A stretch of DNA of 64,000 bases from Alistipes_A hominis. GTDB taxonomy: Bacteria > Bacteroidota > Bacteroidia > Bacteroidales > Rikenellaceae. Where the stretch lies: contig NZ_JACOOK010000003.1 in assembly GCF_014288115.1 (NCBI RefSeq), forward strand, positions 1-64,000, written 5' to 3'. The position numbers were made by a program, and so were the translations under genes. This document shows, piece by piece, positions 42,109 to 50,749 of the stretch (its first letter is position 1; every line of letters begins with the position of its first letter). The notes under the pieces were generated by a model. It searched no databases. It saw nothing but the letters and a program-made list of their open reading frames with translations, and was not told where the DNA came from.

Positions 42109-42378
42109 ATGAATACAACGGTCGGGGTCGTGTTATACACCTCACACTCGCTAACGGGAAGCATCCTCTGATGCTGAGATTAACCAAAGCAGGGAAACGG
42201 AAGTATATCAGCCTGCATTTATCGTTCGCTCCGCAATTTTGAACCGCGGCCAAGAGTCGTCCGCGCCGTCACTATCCCGGTCGGGAAAAGATTGTCGCAT
42301 TGATCGAGCGGAAGATCAGGGAATACGAGAAACAAATCGTCGACTTCAAAACCAACGAGCGGAGCGATACGCTGCACA
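42109..42378 (+). pseudogene. Truncated, broken tyrosine-recombinase integrase (N-terminal part)
   Basis: From the ATG at 42109 the frame reads MNTTVGVVLYTSHSLTGS, then shifts by one frame at about 42160 and continues HPLMLRLTKAGKRKYISLHL. A TGA stands where a Trp codon is expected after APQF, followed by RPRRHYPGREKIVALIERKI and REYEKQIVDFKTNERSD. This is the arm-type DNA-binding domain that opens Bacteroidota phage and conjugative-element integrases. The SAM-like and catalytic domains are absent. It starts 114 bases after tRNA-Arg, the position expected for an integrase at its attachment site. Confidence 0.85.
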
Positions 42379-42409
42379 TGTGTCGCATGTCGACAATCCG
42401 TGCCTCTTT

Positions 42410-43660
42410 TTATTCTCCTTTCAAATCGTCTTCGTCGAGGCGTACCGTGATTTTCATCGGCTTCCCGTCTCTGACGATATCCAGTTTTCTCGTAAGACTT
42501 TCCTTGATTTTAACTGCATTATCGAACGATAAGTCTTTTAGGGTAAATCCGTTTATCGCAACAATTTCATCTCCCTTTTGCAAGCCGGCCTCCTTGTAAT
42601 GATTGTTCTTGACATAATCGGGCATCATCGTGACGATTCGTCTCCCGTCCAAGGTCGTGTCTACTGAAAAATAGAATCTTCCGGAAAAATTATTGAAAAT
42701 TCGGCTGAAGTTCCTGATCGGCTGCAATCCGACCTGCCGTGAATCGAAGTCAAAAAATACATTAAACCTTTTCAGAAAATTCAAACCGATGATCCCTCGT
42801 GCATAAGCGCTTAATTGCGTAGCGAATTCATCCGTATAGATGCGCATTGAATCGATCTTAAAACCATCGAAAGCGATTGCATTGACGTCATAACGACTCC
42901 GATAGCCACCTCCATGACCGCGATTTATCAGAACGGCATCCTCTCTTTTCCTGAAAAACTCGATCTCTTTCGCAGACGGGAGCAATACGAAGTCCTGCGC
43001 CATGCCGGTATCGATCAAATAAGGATAGTCGATTGTCACCGTATCTCCGGTCGCGCTTTTAACGGTCAACGGAAACTGTATATGGACCGTGTTCATGCTT
43101 CCTCGCTCGTTGACAAAAGGGAGCCAGTAACAGTCGGCGGGTCTCCGGAACTTTTCGGCTTCATGTATCTCCAGATAATTATGCTCGAAATTAAGCTCCC
43201 AGACATGGGTCGAATCGTTATCGGGAAAGCCGACCGTTCCCTGTAGATCTTCGGCTGAACCGTATTTTTGATTCCGGATATGAAGATAATTATAAACCAG
43301 ATCGACATTCGAAATAGCCGCTCTCGTCGGCTTCTTATGAATCGCCTGCCGGAATGAGGGGCTTTCCGAAGTTGCCCATCCCGTATGAGGTGAAAAATAC
43401 ACGTGATCGGGTTTGTCGCTCCATGCCGGCAAAGGATGAGTCGCGCAAAATGAGGAATCCAGGATCAGATAGCCGTTGATAGCGCCGGTATCGAACAAGA
43501 AACGTCCCGTAATCGTGTCGTTGAACGCAACGGGAATGATGATTGCTCTTTTTTCTTTTTCAAAGAAATAGGTTCTTCGGGATCGGGGCCCGACTTCACA
43601 GCCCGACAGCAACAGTACCGCGGCAGAAACCAGTAGTTCCAAGCAAAGGGAATTTCTCAT
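42410..43660 (-). CDS. Retropepsin-like aspartyl protease lipoprotein with PDZ domain
   Basis: The 416-residue lipoprotein has its Cys at residue 21 (VLLLSGC). Two Asp-Thr-Gly motifs mark the lobes of a single-chain aspartyl protease: RFLFDTGAINGYLI (Asp57) and YLIDTGMAQDFVLLP near residue 220. GIIGLNFLKRFNVFFDF matches the conserved hydrophobic-Gly of the family, and a PDZ domain ends the protein (KEAGLQKGDEIVAINGFTLK). A periplasmic or surface protease is likely; its substrate is unknown. It lies directly behind the integrase relic, so it may be cargo of a decayed element. Confidence 0.82.
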   Translation of the reverse strand: MRNSLCLELLVSAAVLLLSGCEVGPRSRRTYFFEKEKRAIIIPVAFNDTITGRFLFDTGAINGYLILDSSFCATHPLPAWSDKPDHVYFSPHTGWATSESPSFRQAIHKKPTRAAISNVDLVYNYLHIRNQKYGSAEDLQGTVGFPDNDSTHVWELNFEHNYLEIHEAEKFRRPADCYWLPFVNERGSMNTVHIQFPLTVKSATGDTVTIDYPYLIDTGMAQDFVLLPSAKEIEFFRKREDAVLINRGHGGGYRSRYDVNAIAFDGFKIDSMRIYTDEFATQLSAYARGIIGLNFLKRFNVFFDFDSRQVGLQPIRNFSRIFNNFSGRFYFSVDTTLDGRRIVTMMPDYVKNNHYKEAGLQKGDEIVAINGFTLKDLSFDNAVKIKESLTRKLDIVRDGKPMKITVRLDEDDLKGE

Positions 43661-43991
43661 ATTAGAAAATATTGAACGAACAATTGCCTCTTCTGTTTTT
43701 CAGAAGGAGCTGTTCTGCCGTTTGCCCCGACTTATCGAGCCGGACATTTGCTTTAAATGTTAGCGATTTTATTTTAGGAAAAACGTTGAGAAAAACTTTT
43801 TCCGCTTTTGCGCGCGTTTATTTGTTTGCCTTATTATTTGACTATCGGTGTGTAATACGCATTGTCAGTCAGATAGATGTAGGATGCGCTCGTCGGCAAG
43901 GCATCCGGCTCGGAGCCGTACGGGAAACCGCTTTGCCGAAACCGGTTTTTCTTCTCCGTTTACCTTAAGTTAACAAAAGGCAAGTCGAATT
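43661..43991. other. Gene-free stretch
   Basis: About 330 bases between two minus-strand genes. A 98-codon open frame on the plus strand is Phe/Arg-rich with no recognisable product, and I do not call it. No strong hairpin or consensus promoter was found. Confidence 0.4.
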
Positions 43992-45113
43992 TCAATCGAT
44001 TTTTATTTCGAATTGATCGTAATCCGCGACGCGCCAAGCGTATTTGGCCGTACGTTTCGATAATGCGAATAAAGGAGAGAATGTCCGCACGTAAATGGTT
44101 TTACCGTCCGGCATGAACTCGAGGATGCGCAACCAACAGTCCCCGCCATTCCCATTCCAGTCGCCGTCCCCGTTCTGCGAATTGAACATCATTTGAGGGA
44201 TATTGCGACCGTCCGCGGCCTTGTCTACGCGATAAGCGGCCGTACTTCGGTAATCGATGCTGTCGGAGGAATCGATCTTAGGCGGCGTTCCCGTATGTCC
44301 GCACAGTACCAGCGAGATGTTTTTCGAGGGGTAGATCAGTTTGTCCCACACTTCCTGCGCCCAGTTTCGCGGCGTCAATTTATAACTTTCCTGCTTGATA
44401 CGTTCTCCCGAGGTGCCCAGGAACGAATGCGTGAGAACGATGACTTTGTGATTGCGGAATTTTTCGGATTCGATCAGTTGACGGGCCCAATCCAACGCTT
44501 CGTCGCGGGGAGCGAATTCAAAAGCTATTACCAGGATATCGCCCCATGTTTTGTTATGAAATTCAAATGCCGCGTTTTCCATGGTGTTTATCCCCTGATA
44601 ATTGCAGCCCGTGGCGACGAGCGAATTGGCGAAACACGAATTGCGTTCGGGATAGACGTACTCGGGCATGGATGAATAGCGGTTTTCCGCCGCGACGTAC
44701 CCTACGTCGTGATTGCCCTGGGCGATGATATAAGGTATTTTGCCATCCAGACGGGCCAGTCCTCTCGATACGGATTCCCATTGTTGACGGGAGGTCTGAT
44801 CCCCATTGTAGGGATTGGGAACTCCTCCGCTCGTGAGCAGGTTGTTCTGCTCCACCATATCCCCCGTAAACAGGGCGGCTGCGATGCGTAAGCGTTCTGC
44901 ATTTTGGGCGATCCATGCGGTCTGCAATTCGAACAAGGGCTGATTGGCGGCGAATTTGGTGTAACTCTGAGGATCCGGAACCATAATCATGGTAAAAGAA
45001 CCGCTGTCTTTCAGAGTAGGGTACACAGGGATTTGCGGTTCACCCAACGGCCCTTGTGCGGACAGTCGTGCGGCAAAAAGCAATGCGAGAATGATATAAA
45101 CCGATCGTTTCAT
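43992..45113 (-). CDS. Secreted calcineurin-like metallophosphoesterase
   Basis: The 373-residue protein has a signal peptide (MKRSVYIILALLFAARLSAQ). The metal-binding motifs come in order: MVPDPQSY (in place of D-x-H), FTGDMVEQNN, QGNHDVGYVA, LTHSFLG and LCGHTG, which together form the dinuclear site of the superfamily. The first motif has Gln at the usual His position. Similar secreted phosphoesterases occur in many Bacteroidota. Substrate unknown. A -7 element on the minus strand lies 18 bases upstream. Confidence 0.85.
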   Translation of the reverse strand: MKRSVYIILALLFAARLSAQGPLGEPQIPVYPTLKDSGSFTMIMVPDPQSYTKFAANQPLFELQTAWIAQNAERLRIAAALFTGDMVEQNNLLTSGGVPNPYNGDQTSRQQWESVSRGLARLDGKIPYIIAQGNHDVGYVAAENRYSSMPEYVYPERNSCFANSLVATGCNYQGINTMENAAFEFHNKTWGDILVIAFEFAPRDEALDWARQLIESEKFRNHKVIVLTHSFLGTSGERIKQESYKLTPRNWAQEVWDKLIYPSKNISLVLCGHTGTPPKIDSSDSIDYRSTAAYRVDKAADGRNIPQMMFNSQNGDGDWNGNGGDCWLRILEFMPDGKTIYVRTFSPLFALSKRTAKYAWRVADYDQFEIKID

Positions 45114-45130
45114 GGGATAAACATTTTATA

Positions 45131-45138
45131 CAAATATA
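45131..45138 (-). promoter_or_regulatory. Promoter -7 element of the phosphoesterase gene
   Basis: On the minus strand TATATTTG fits TAnnTTTG. The short distance to the ATG (18 bases) implies a very short leader. Confidence 0.55.
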
Positions 45139-45363
45139 CGGTTAAATTATTTGCCGCACGTTAATAATAAATGAAAAAACGGAAAAATCGAGCGCCGTAA
45201 AAGCCGGAGCCCGGTGTTGAGTCTGCCGATCCGATGAAATCGTTCCGCTGTTCGGGCGAAGGAGGTGGAGAATATTCATTTGCCCGGGAGGTTTTGGAAG
45301 GCATTGGGGGCGTCTCGAAAATAAAATTGCATTCCGATGTGGCGGCATTATCGCCAAATCGTT

Positions 45364-45371
45364 TATATTTG
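45364..45371 (+). promoter_or_regulatory. Promoter -7 element of the zeta-toxin-like gene
   Basis: TATATTTG fits TAnnTTTG, 19 bases ahead of the ATG at 45390. Confidence 0.6.
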
Positions 45372-45389
45372 TGATGTCAATCAGAGAAT

Positions 45390-45959
45390 ATGCCGAACCT
45401 TTACGTCATAGCGGGGTGCAACGGGGCGGGGAAAACGACTGCTTCTTACGCCGTTCTGCCCGAAATGCTGGAGTGTAAGGAATTCGTCAACGCGGACGAA
45501 ATTGCGAAAGGGCTGTCCCCTTTCAATCCGGGTAGCGTTGCGATCGAGGCGGGACGGCTGATGCTCCGGAGAATCCATGAGCTGATCGACCACGGCGTCG
45601 ATTTTGCGTTCGAAACGACTTTGGCTACGCGTTCGTATGCGAGTCTGATCCGAACCGCTCAAAGCAAGGGATATTATGTGTCGCTGGTCTATTTTTGGCT
45701 GAATTCGCCGGAACTGGCCGTCGGCAGGGTACAGATGCGGGTGGAAGCGGGAGGGCATAACATTGATCAGAAAGTCGTTCGGAGGCGGTATCGCAGCGGA
45801 ATTAAGAATCTGTTCGATATTTATATTCCCGTTTGCGACTACTGGATCTTGCTGGACAATTCCCGCCCGCCTTCTAAAGTGATCGCCAAAGGCAATCGGG
45901 ATAAAACAAAATCGATCGTTGAAACGTTAATATATAAAACGCTGAAGAATTATGAGTGA
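45390..45959 (+). CDS. Zeta-toxin-like P-loop kinase
   Basis: The 189-residue protein starts MPNLYVIAGCNGAGKTTASY with a Walker A loop at residues 9-17. The NADEIAKGLSPFNP segment is typical of zeta-toxin relatives, and FAFETTLATRSY and GYYVSLVYFWLNSPELAVGR follow. Zeta toxins phosphorylate UDP-N-acetyl sugars; many chromosomal relatives in Bacteroidota are uncharacterised. It overlaps by 8 bases the small gene at 45952, so the pair is translationally coupled like toxin-antitoxin genes, but with the putative toxin first. Confidence 0.85.
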   Translation: MPNLYVIAGCNGAGKTTASYAVLPEMLECKEFVNADEIAKGLSPFNPGSVAIEAGRLMLRRIHELIDHGVDFAFETTLATRSYASLIRTAQSKGYYVSLVYFWLNSPELAVGRVQMRVEAGGHNIDQKVVRRRYRSGIKNLFDIYIPVCDYWILLDNSRPPSKVIAKGNRDKTKSIVETLIYKTLKNYE

Positions 45960-46113
45960 CATAGAAGTCCAGCAAATGGAAGAAAACATACTGAGGGGCG
46001 TAGCCCTTGCGTATGAACGGCTCGTAGAGCAGAAGAAAAAAGAGGACGGAGAACTCGTTTTCGCGCGTGAAGACGGCAAGATCGTGAAAGTCAAAGCGAA
46101 GGATTTACAATAG
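45952..46113 (+). CDS. Small partner protein of the zeta-like kinase
   Basis: The 53-residue protein (MSDIEVQQMEENILRGVALA, then YERLVEQKKKEDGELVFARE, then DGKIVKVKAKDLQ) is charged and helical with a short beta-like tail. It starts inside the last codons of the kinase gene (overlap 45952-45959) and ends 18 bases before a terminator. Size, overlap and order suggest an antitoxin or accessory subunit; no family is recognised. The typical epsilon antitoxin is longer and encoded upstream. Confidence 0.75.
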   Translation: MSDIEVQQMEENILRGVALAYERLVEQKKKEDGELVFAREDGKIVKVKAKDLQ

Positions 46114-46131
46114 AGGCTAATCTCCAATGTG

Positions 46132-46163
46132 CCCCGGCCGGAACAGGCCGGGGTTTCTTTTTT
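46132..46163 (+). terminator. Terminator of the zeta-like operon
   Basis: CCCCGGCC-GGAACA-GGCCGGGG followed by TTTCTTTTTT. Confidence 0.9.
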
Positions 46164-46219
46164 GCGGCGTGACGGCGGTACGGATCGCTTTACGGTTAAC
46201 CGTACGTCGGAATAAATGC

Positions 46220-46227
46220 TATTTTTG
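46220..46227 (+). promoter_or_regulatory. Promoter -7 element of the EamA transporter gene
   Basis: TATTTTTG fits TAnnTTTG, 17 bases ahead of the ATG. Confidence 0.6.
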
Positions 46228-46243
46228 CAGCAAAATCTGAGGT

Positions 46244-47194
46244 ATGAATGCAAAAGCCAAAGGTTATCTGCTGGGAACCGTCGCCGCGGCGACGTACGGT
46301 ATGAACCCGCTGTTCGCCCTCCCGCTTTATAAAGCCGGTATGGATCCCGATTCGGTGCTGTTTTTCAGGTATCTTTTCGCGATCCCGATTCTGGGCGTTA
46401 TGCTTAAGGCCCGCGGGCGCGATTTCGGGCTGCGCCGCCGGGAGGTGTTGCCGCTGATCGTCCTGGGCCTGCTGGTGGCCCTCTCTTCGCTGACCCTGTT
46501 CCTGAGCTATAACTACATGGACGCAGGCATAGCCTCTACGCTGCTGTTCGTCTATCCGATTTTCGTGGCGCTGATTATGGCCTTCTGGTTTCGGGAGAAG
46601 CTTTCCATGCGGACGGCGTTGTGTATCCTGCTGGCACTGGGCGGCATCGCGCTGCTTTACGAAAGCGGCGACGGCGCGACGCTCGATCTTACGGGGACGA
46701 TCCTGGTGATGGTTTCGGCGCTCTCTTATGCGATCTATATCGTCGGGGTGAACCGCCCGGCGCTGAAATCTGTCGCGACGCTCAAAGTGACCTTTTACGT
46801 CTTGCTGTTCGGGCTGTCGCTGTTCTTCGTCCGGCTGGACTTCGGCAGCGCCGTCAGCGTTCCGGATCGCTGGTATTTATGGGGGAATCTTGTCGCCCTG
46901 GCCGTTTTCCCGACAGCGATATCGTTTCTTTGTACGACCCGCGCCATCCAATACATCGGTTCGACTCCCACGGCTATTCTGGGAGCTCTCGAACCCGTGA
47001 CGGCCGTATTTTTCGGCGTGGCGGTTTTCGGGGAGTCCCTGACTCTGCGGATCGGGTGCGGAATTTTACTGATTATCGTGGCCGTGAGTCTTATCGTCGC
47101 GGGGAACAGGATCGCGTCTTACCTCGTGCGTTTCCGCAAGTTGTTCCCGCGGCTGCCTCTGAATCGGAAAGGTTGCCGTAATGCCGGGAAATAA
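46244..47194 (+). CDS. EamA/DMT-family transporter
   Basis: The 316-residue inner-membrane protein has ten transmembrane segments in two EamA repeats. Repeat 1 runs from YLLGTVAAATYGMNPLFALP to about residue 140, with the typical SLTLFLSYNYMDAGIASTLL. Repeat 2 begins DLTGTILVMVSALSYAIYIV and contains LCTTRAIQYIGSTPTAILGA followed by LEPVTAVFFG, the hallmark of the second half. It probably exports a small metabolite; the substrate is unknown. The tail is Arg/Lys-rich and cytoplasmic. Confidence 0.88.
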   Translation: MNAKAKGYLLGTVAAATYGMNPLFALPLYKAGMDPDSVLFFRYLFAIPILGVMLKARGRDFGLRRREVLPLIVLGLLVALSSLTLFLSYNYMDAGIASTLLFVYPIFVALIMAFWFREKLSMRTALCILLALGGIALLYESGDGATLDLTGTILVMVSALSYAIYIVGVNRPALKSVATLKVTFYVLLFGLSLFFVRLDFGSAVSVPDRWYLWGNLVALAVFPTAISFLCTTRAIQYIGSTPTAILGALEPVTAVFFGVAVFGESLTLRIGCGILLIIVAVSLIVAGNRIASYLVRFRKLFPRLPLNRKGCRNAGK

Positions 47195-47283
47195 CCGTTT
47201 GTCCGGATGGCGCGCGACGGGATGCAGATTCGCAGACGACGAATCCGGCCGGCTGTCCGGGCATCTCGTTCGCAAAAGGAATC

Positions 47284-48555
47284 CTAAATACCTCCGATTA
47301 CGGAGACGGCTCCGTATTTGATGATTTCGAACAGGGCGGAACTGGCGCAACCCTCTAATATCGAACGGTATCTTTTCGAAAATTGTTTGAACTTCAGTTT
47401 GCTGCGGCTGTGTACGACCTCTTCGAGCGGAGCCCTGATCGCCTCGGGGATTTCGTCTTCGTCTTCGTTGATCTGGCAATAGTAAGCCTCGCACAGGGCG
47501 TCGAAGTCGATTTGGGCGAATATGCAATCGAAGTCTTCGATGATATACCGGTTATTCAGATCCAGCACCGCCTGGCGCAGTCTGCGGTAATCGTCCTGTG
47601 AAAAGCTGTCGTCCGCTTCGAAGGCGATGTTTACGATATCGCTCTGTTTCAGGTCGAAACGCCGGTCTTTTTGCAGTTTGACCAGGGTGTTTTTAATGAA
47701 GTGGGTCGCTTTTCTGATATCGACCGCTTCGTTGTCCTTGTTGATGGAAAGGAATTCGAGGGCCTTGATGACGCTTTGTTTTTCGGCATGGATCCGGAGC
47801 AAAAGGGTTTTCAGGTTCCGGCACATCTTTTTGGCTTCGGGAGCGTTGGAAAGAATCTCGATGATCCAGCAGGGGATTCCGTCGTACGTGTAGCGATACA
47901 GCCTGAGGTACTGCGCGCTCCATTGGTCTTTCAGCAGGACTTCCGTCGCGCCGGCCGGCAGGCGCCGGAAGTCGGACGCGCGTTTGGCATGTTCTTCGAC
48001 GATTACGATGGATTGACCGGACTGCACCCAGTATTTTCGAATCTCATGCAGGGAACCGCAGGCCGTAGAGCCGTATAGATAGAGTTTGGCTAGGGCGGGA
48101 CCCGCGTCGGAAAACGAAGCGCGTACGTTTCCCCCTTTGGCGTCGTTTATCCGCACCTCGTGCCCGAAATGGAAATCGAGCAACTGCCGGTACGCGCTTC
48201 CGTTCTCCGGGTTCAGCCGATCGGGTTGAATCCGGTAAGCGCTTTTCACCTCGAATTTTCCCAGAATGCCGCCGTCCGAATAAAAACGGTTCGCGCACCG
48301 TTTCAGGCAGGCGATCTGGTCTTTGTAAAAAGACGGGGGCCGGCTGAACCGCAGGGCATGTCTGGCGTTGCAGAACGTATTTTCGCCTACGCAGTAATAA
48401 TACTCCTGGAAATGCCTGCCCTGCATGGCTCCGAAATGCCGGATGTACTCCCTGCCTTCCGTATCGGGGGATACGAAGTACGGCTTGCGCAATTTGCCGG
48501 ACTTATGCAGAAAAAGCCTGCAATCGGTAATCGGATACTGGACGGTAATATTCAT
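47284..48555 (-). CDS. Unrecognised 423-residue cytoplasmic protein
   Basis: No family is recognised. The N-terminal half (residues 1-210) looks beta-rich and aromatic (MNITVQYPITDCRLFLHKSG, QEYYYCVGENTFCNARHALR). The C-terminal half is helical and charged (KKMCRNLKTLLLRIHAEKQS, IRKATHFIKNTLVKLQKDRR, FSQDDYRRLRQAVLDLNNRY). It ends in a short hydrophobic stretch (SSALFEIIKYGAVSVIGGI) that could pair with a membrane or a partner. There is no signal peptide, nuclease, ATPase or HTH motif. It stands alone in the accessory stretch behind the tRNA, as single-gene defence or regulatory proteins often do, but nothing in the sequence proves this. Confidence 0.75.
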   Translation of the reverse strand: MNITVQYPITDCRLFLHKSGKLRKPYFVSPDTEGREYIRHFGAMQGRHFQEYYYCVGENTFCNARHALRFSRPPSFYKDQIACLKRCANRFYSDGGILGKFEVKSAYRIQPDRLNPENGSAYRQLLDFHFGHEVRINDAKGGNVRASFSDAGPALAKLYLYGSTACGSLHEIRKYWVQSGQSIVIVEEHAKRASDFRRLPAGATEVLLKDQWSAQYLRLYRYTYDGIPCWIIEILSNAPEAKKMCRNLKTLLLRIHAEKQSVIKALEFLSINKDNEAVDIRKATHFIKNTLVKLQKDRRFDLKQSDIVNIAFEADDSFSQDDYRRLRQAVLDLNNRYIIEDFDCIFAQIDFDALCEAYYCQINEDEDEIPEAIRAPLEEVVHSRSKLKFKQFSKRYRSILEGCASSALFEIIKYGAVSVIGGI

Positions 48556-49009
48556 AGCCTTTCATCGGTTCATAGAAAAAAAGAGGATAAAATCCTCTTT
48601 TTGCAGGGCAAAACAAAATAGTTTTGATCTTTTTTAATTTTAATTGCACTCATTCTTTGAAGAATGAAAACGGACATCCTTTCGTATCATGTAAACTCCA
48701 CGCGCCGTATTTAAATTTCCGACCGCCCCGACAACTTATGCTTTCATAAGCTGGAATTTTCATTCATTTAAATCAAAAACGCCGTACGGTCCGCTTCGAC
48801 ATTTACACTTCGGTCGATACAAAACAACGCCTTGACAAATATAGTTTTTTTATTTGAAAAAAATAATATCGGGAATAAAATATTTCGGGCGCTGCGATCC
48901 GGGAGTTCGGCGGTCGTCGCGTTTACGGGCAATGTCTTCTGCCGAGTGGCGTACTGTCGGCGGGAACGCTTGTCCGCAGCGGCGGGGATTGCCGCCGTTG
49001 CGGGCGTTT
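48556..49009. other. Gene-free stretch between two minus-strand genes
   Basis: AT-rich over 48600-48880, then GC-rich. The only notable structure is a small hairpin (CTTATG-CTTT-CATAAG, near 48733) and an AAAAAGAGGAT...ATCCTCTTTTT hairpin near 48580-48602. No promoter or gene is supported. Confidence 0.4.
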
Positions 49010-50056
49010 TCAACCGATTCCCTGAAATTCGAACGGGGCCGCGTCGCGGAACCGTTCCGCGGCGTTTCCCGCATAGGTTTTCCCGGAGACCAGATCCAGC
49101 ATTTTGACCGGCGCTCCCGGCGCGAAATCGACGTCCCTGAAATCGACCCAGAACACGTTCGGATAGAGGGTCGATTCGAAGAAGTACGTCAGGTTCTTTT
49201 GATCCGAGACGGTTCTCCAGCGGGTAGACGAGATGTTCGGCTCGTTCGGCGTGCTGATCCCCAGCGGGACGGACGTATTGCGGATCACGCTGAATACGGA
49301 GGCCAGGGCCGTGCGCGTGTCTTCGGTTTTCGGGATGGCGCCGATGTAGAACGAGGCGCGCACGAAACGGTCGGCCGCCCGGTTGGTTCCGGGCAGGAAG
49401 ACGGTGCCGCCGATGGTTTTCCAGTAGTCGTCGAGGGCCAACTGCTGTTCGAAGACCGGCGAGTTCGTCATCACCTGGTACGACTTGCTGTGGTGGACGA
49501 CCAGTTTCCCGCCGATGTATTCGAAGATCGCGTTGTCCCCGCCGGCGTCCGAGACGGAGAGGTGCAGCGTAGCCATCCGGGAGCCGTCCGGCATCAGGTC
49601 GGACGCCACGTCGAAGTCGTCCTTCGCCAGCGCTTCGACCGCTTCGTCCACGGTGGCGAAGTTGTCCAGCACGTACTGCGTCCAGGCGGCGACCGAGAGC
49701 CCCGGTTTCCGGCCGTCGCGGGCCGGGTATTCCGACTCGGCGAGCCACAGCAGGTTGGCTACGAGTCCTTTTTCATTCATGCCGTCGGTGGTACAGATGT
49801 CGTAGGCCGACGTGATCACGCTGCCGTATTTGGAGACCCATTTCAGCGAATTGCTTCCGGCCTGGCCGTTTCGCTCCATGCCGCGCGGGAAGATCCACAG
49901 GTTGCTGCGGGGGTCTTCCTTCCAGTCCATCGTGCGTCCGGTCACTACCGTCCGGTTCGTTCCTTCGTAAACGACGCGGGTGCATGCGTCCGCGTATTCG
50001 GGCCCGCCGGCTGCCAGGAGCAGCCCCGTGCCGAGTAAGATTGTGTATGCTTTCAT
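49010..50056 (-). CDS. Choloylglycine hydrolase family protein (bile salt hydrolase / penicillin acylase type)
   Basis: The 348-residue linear-amide C-N hydrolase has a signal peptide that ends right before the catalytic Cys (PEYADA|CTRVVY, Cys25). Cleavage would expose it as the N-terminal nucleophile of this Ntn family. Further features: GRTMDWKEDP (active-site Arg and Asp), GMNEKGLVANLLWLAESEYP (Asn region) and STRWRTVSDQKNLTYFF near the C-terminus (Arg). Gut Bacteroidota use such periplasmic enzymes on conjugated bile acids or N-acyl amides. Bile salt versus penicillin or N-acyl-homoserine-lactone specificity cannot be told from sequence. Confidence 0.9.
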   Translation of the reverse strand: MKAYTILLGTGLLLAAGGPEYADACTRVVYEGTNRTVVTGRTMDWKEDPRSNLWIFPRGMERNGQAGSNSLKWVSKYGSVITSAYDICTTDGMNEKGLVANLLWLAESEYPARDGRKPGLSVAAWTQYVLDNFATVDEAVEALAKDDFDVASDLMPDGSRMATLHLSVSDAGGDNAIFEYIGGKLVVHHSKSYQVMTNSPVFEQQLALDDYWKTIGGTVFLPGTNRAADRFVRASFYIGAIPKTEDTRTALASVFSVIRNTSVPLGISTPNEPNISSTRWRTVSDQKNLTYFFESTLYPNVFWVDFRDVDFAPGAPVKMLDLVSGKTYAGNAAERFRDAAPFEFQGIG

Positions 50057-50152
50057 AAATTTTCGGTTCGATTCGGGGCGTACGTGCGGTACGCCCGTCG
50101 TAACCGAAGCAAGAAACGAGCCAGCGCCGGCGCCGCGCGGCGCCGGGAGAAA

Positions 50153-50719
50153 TTATTTTTTGTCCGTTTTGCGGAATCCGGCGATGCGTCGGGTTTGCAG
50201 TTCGCAATTCTTGCGGGCGAGTTGCGACAGGGCGAAATAGATTTCGTCTGTTTCGCGGCGGCAGTCTTCGCTCAGGTCGTTGATCGCTTCGAGCGTTTCG
50301 TCCGACGTTCTCTCCAGTTTTTTTACCCGGCAGTGCAACTGGTTGAGTTCGGCGGCGATGTTTCCGTTCAGCAGGAAGGCCCGCATCGAGACGAACGCCC
50401 GCATGACCCTGATGTTCATGTCGATGGCTGTGTCGCTGTTCAGCACTCCCGAGAGCATGGCCAGTCCCTGTTCGGTGAATGCGTTCGGTAATTTGCGCGT
50501 GCCTCCCCAACTTGATGTCACAATTTGTGATTTCAAGCTGTCGAACTCTTCTTGGGTTATCTGGAACATGAAATCGGGCGGGAACCGTTTGGCGTTCCGT
50601 TTTACCGATTGGTTCAGTGCGCTGGTGCTGACCTGGTACAGTTCGGCCAGATCGAAATCGAGCATGACTTGTTGTCCTCGGATTTCGTAGATTTTGTTTT
50701 TGATAGTTTCTAATTCCAT
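50153..50719 (-). CDS. ORF6N-domain protein
   Basis: The 188-residue protein opens with the ORF6N domain (KNKIYEIRGQQVMLDFDLAE, LYQVSTSALNQSVKRNAKRF, PPDFMFQITQEEF), a DNA-binding-like module found in phage antirepressors and in many Bacteroidota genomic islands. A helical coiled-coil part follows (AAELNQLHCRVKKLERTSDE). TEQGLAMLSGVL is typical. It probably binds DNA and acts in regulation; target unknown. The minus-strand promoter at 50742-50749 precedes it closely. It supports a mobile-element origin for this stretch. Confidence 0.88.
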   Translation of the reverse strand: MELETIKNKIYEIRGQQVMLDFDLAELYQVSTSALNQSVKRNAKRFPPDFMFQITQEEFDSLKSQIVTSSWGGTRKLPNAFTEQGLAMLSGVLNSDTAIDMNIRVMRAFVSMRAFLLNGNIAAELNQLHCRVKKLERTSDETLEAINDLSEDCRRETDEIYFALSQLARKNCELQTRRIAGFRKTDKK

Positions 50720-50741
50720 AAGCTTGGGTATTATGCTTCTA

Positions 50742-50749
50742 CAAAGTTA
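50742..50749 (-). promoter_or_regulatory. Promoter -7 element of the ORF6N gene
   Basis: On the minus strand TAACTTTG fits TAnnTTTG, about 22 bases ahead of the start codon. Confidence 0.65.

Noticed and set aside
43672..43968. 98-codon frame between two minus-strand genes
   Set aside because: No promoter, no recognisable product, biased composition.
48768..49748. 326-codon frame overlapping the choloylglycine hydrolase gene
   Set aside because: Arg/Gly-rich shadow in another frame. The hydrolase frame has signal peptide, catalytic Cys and family motifs.
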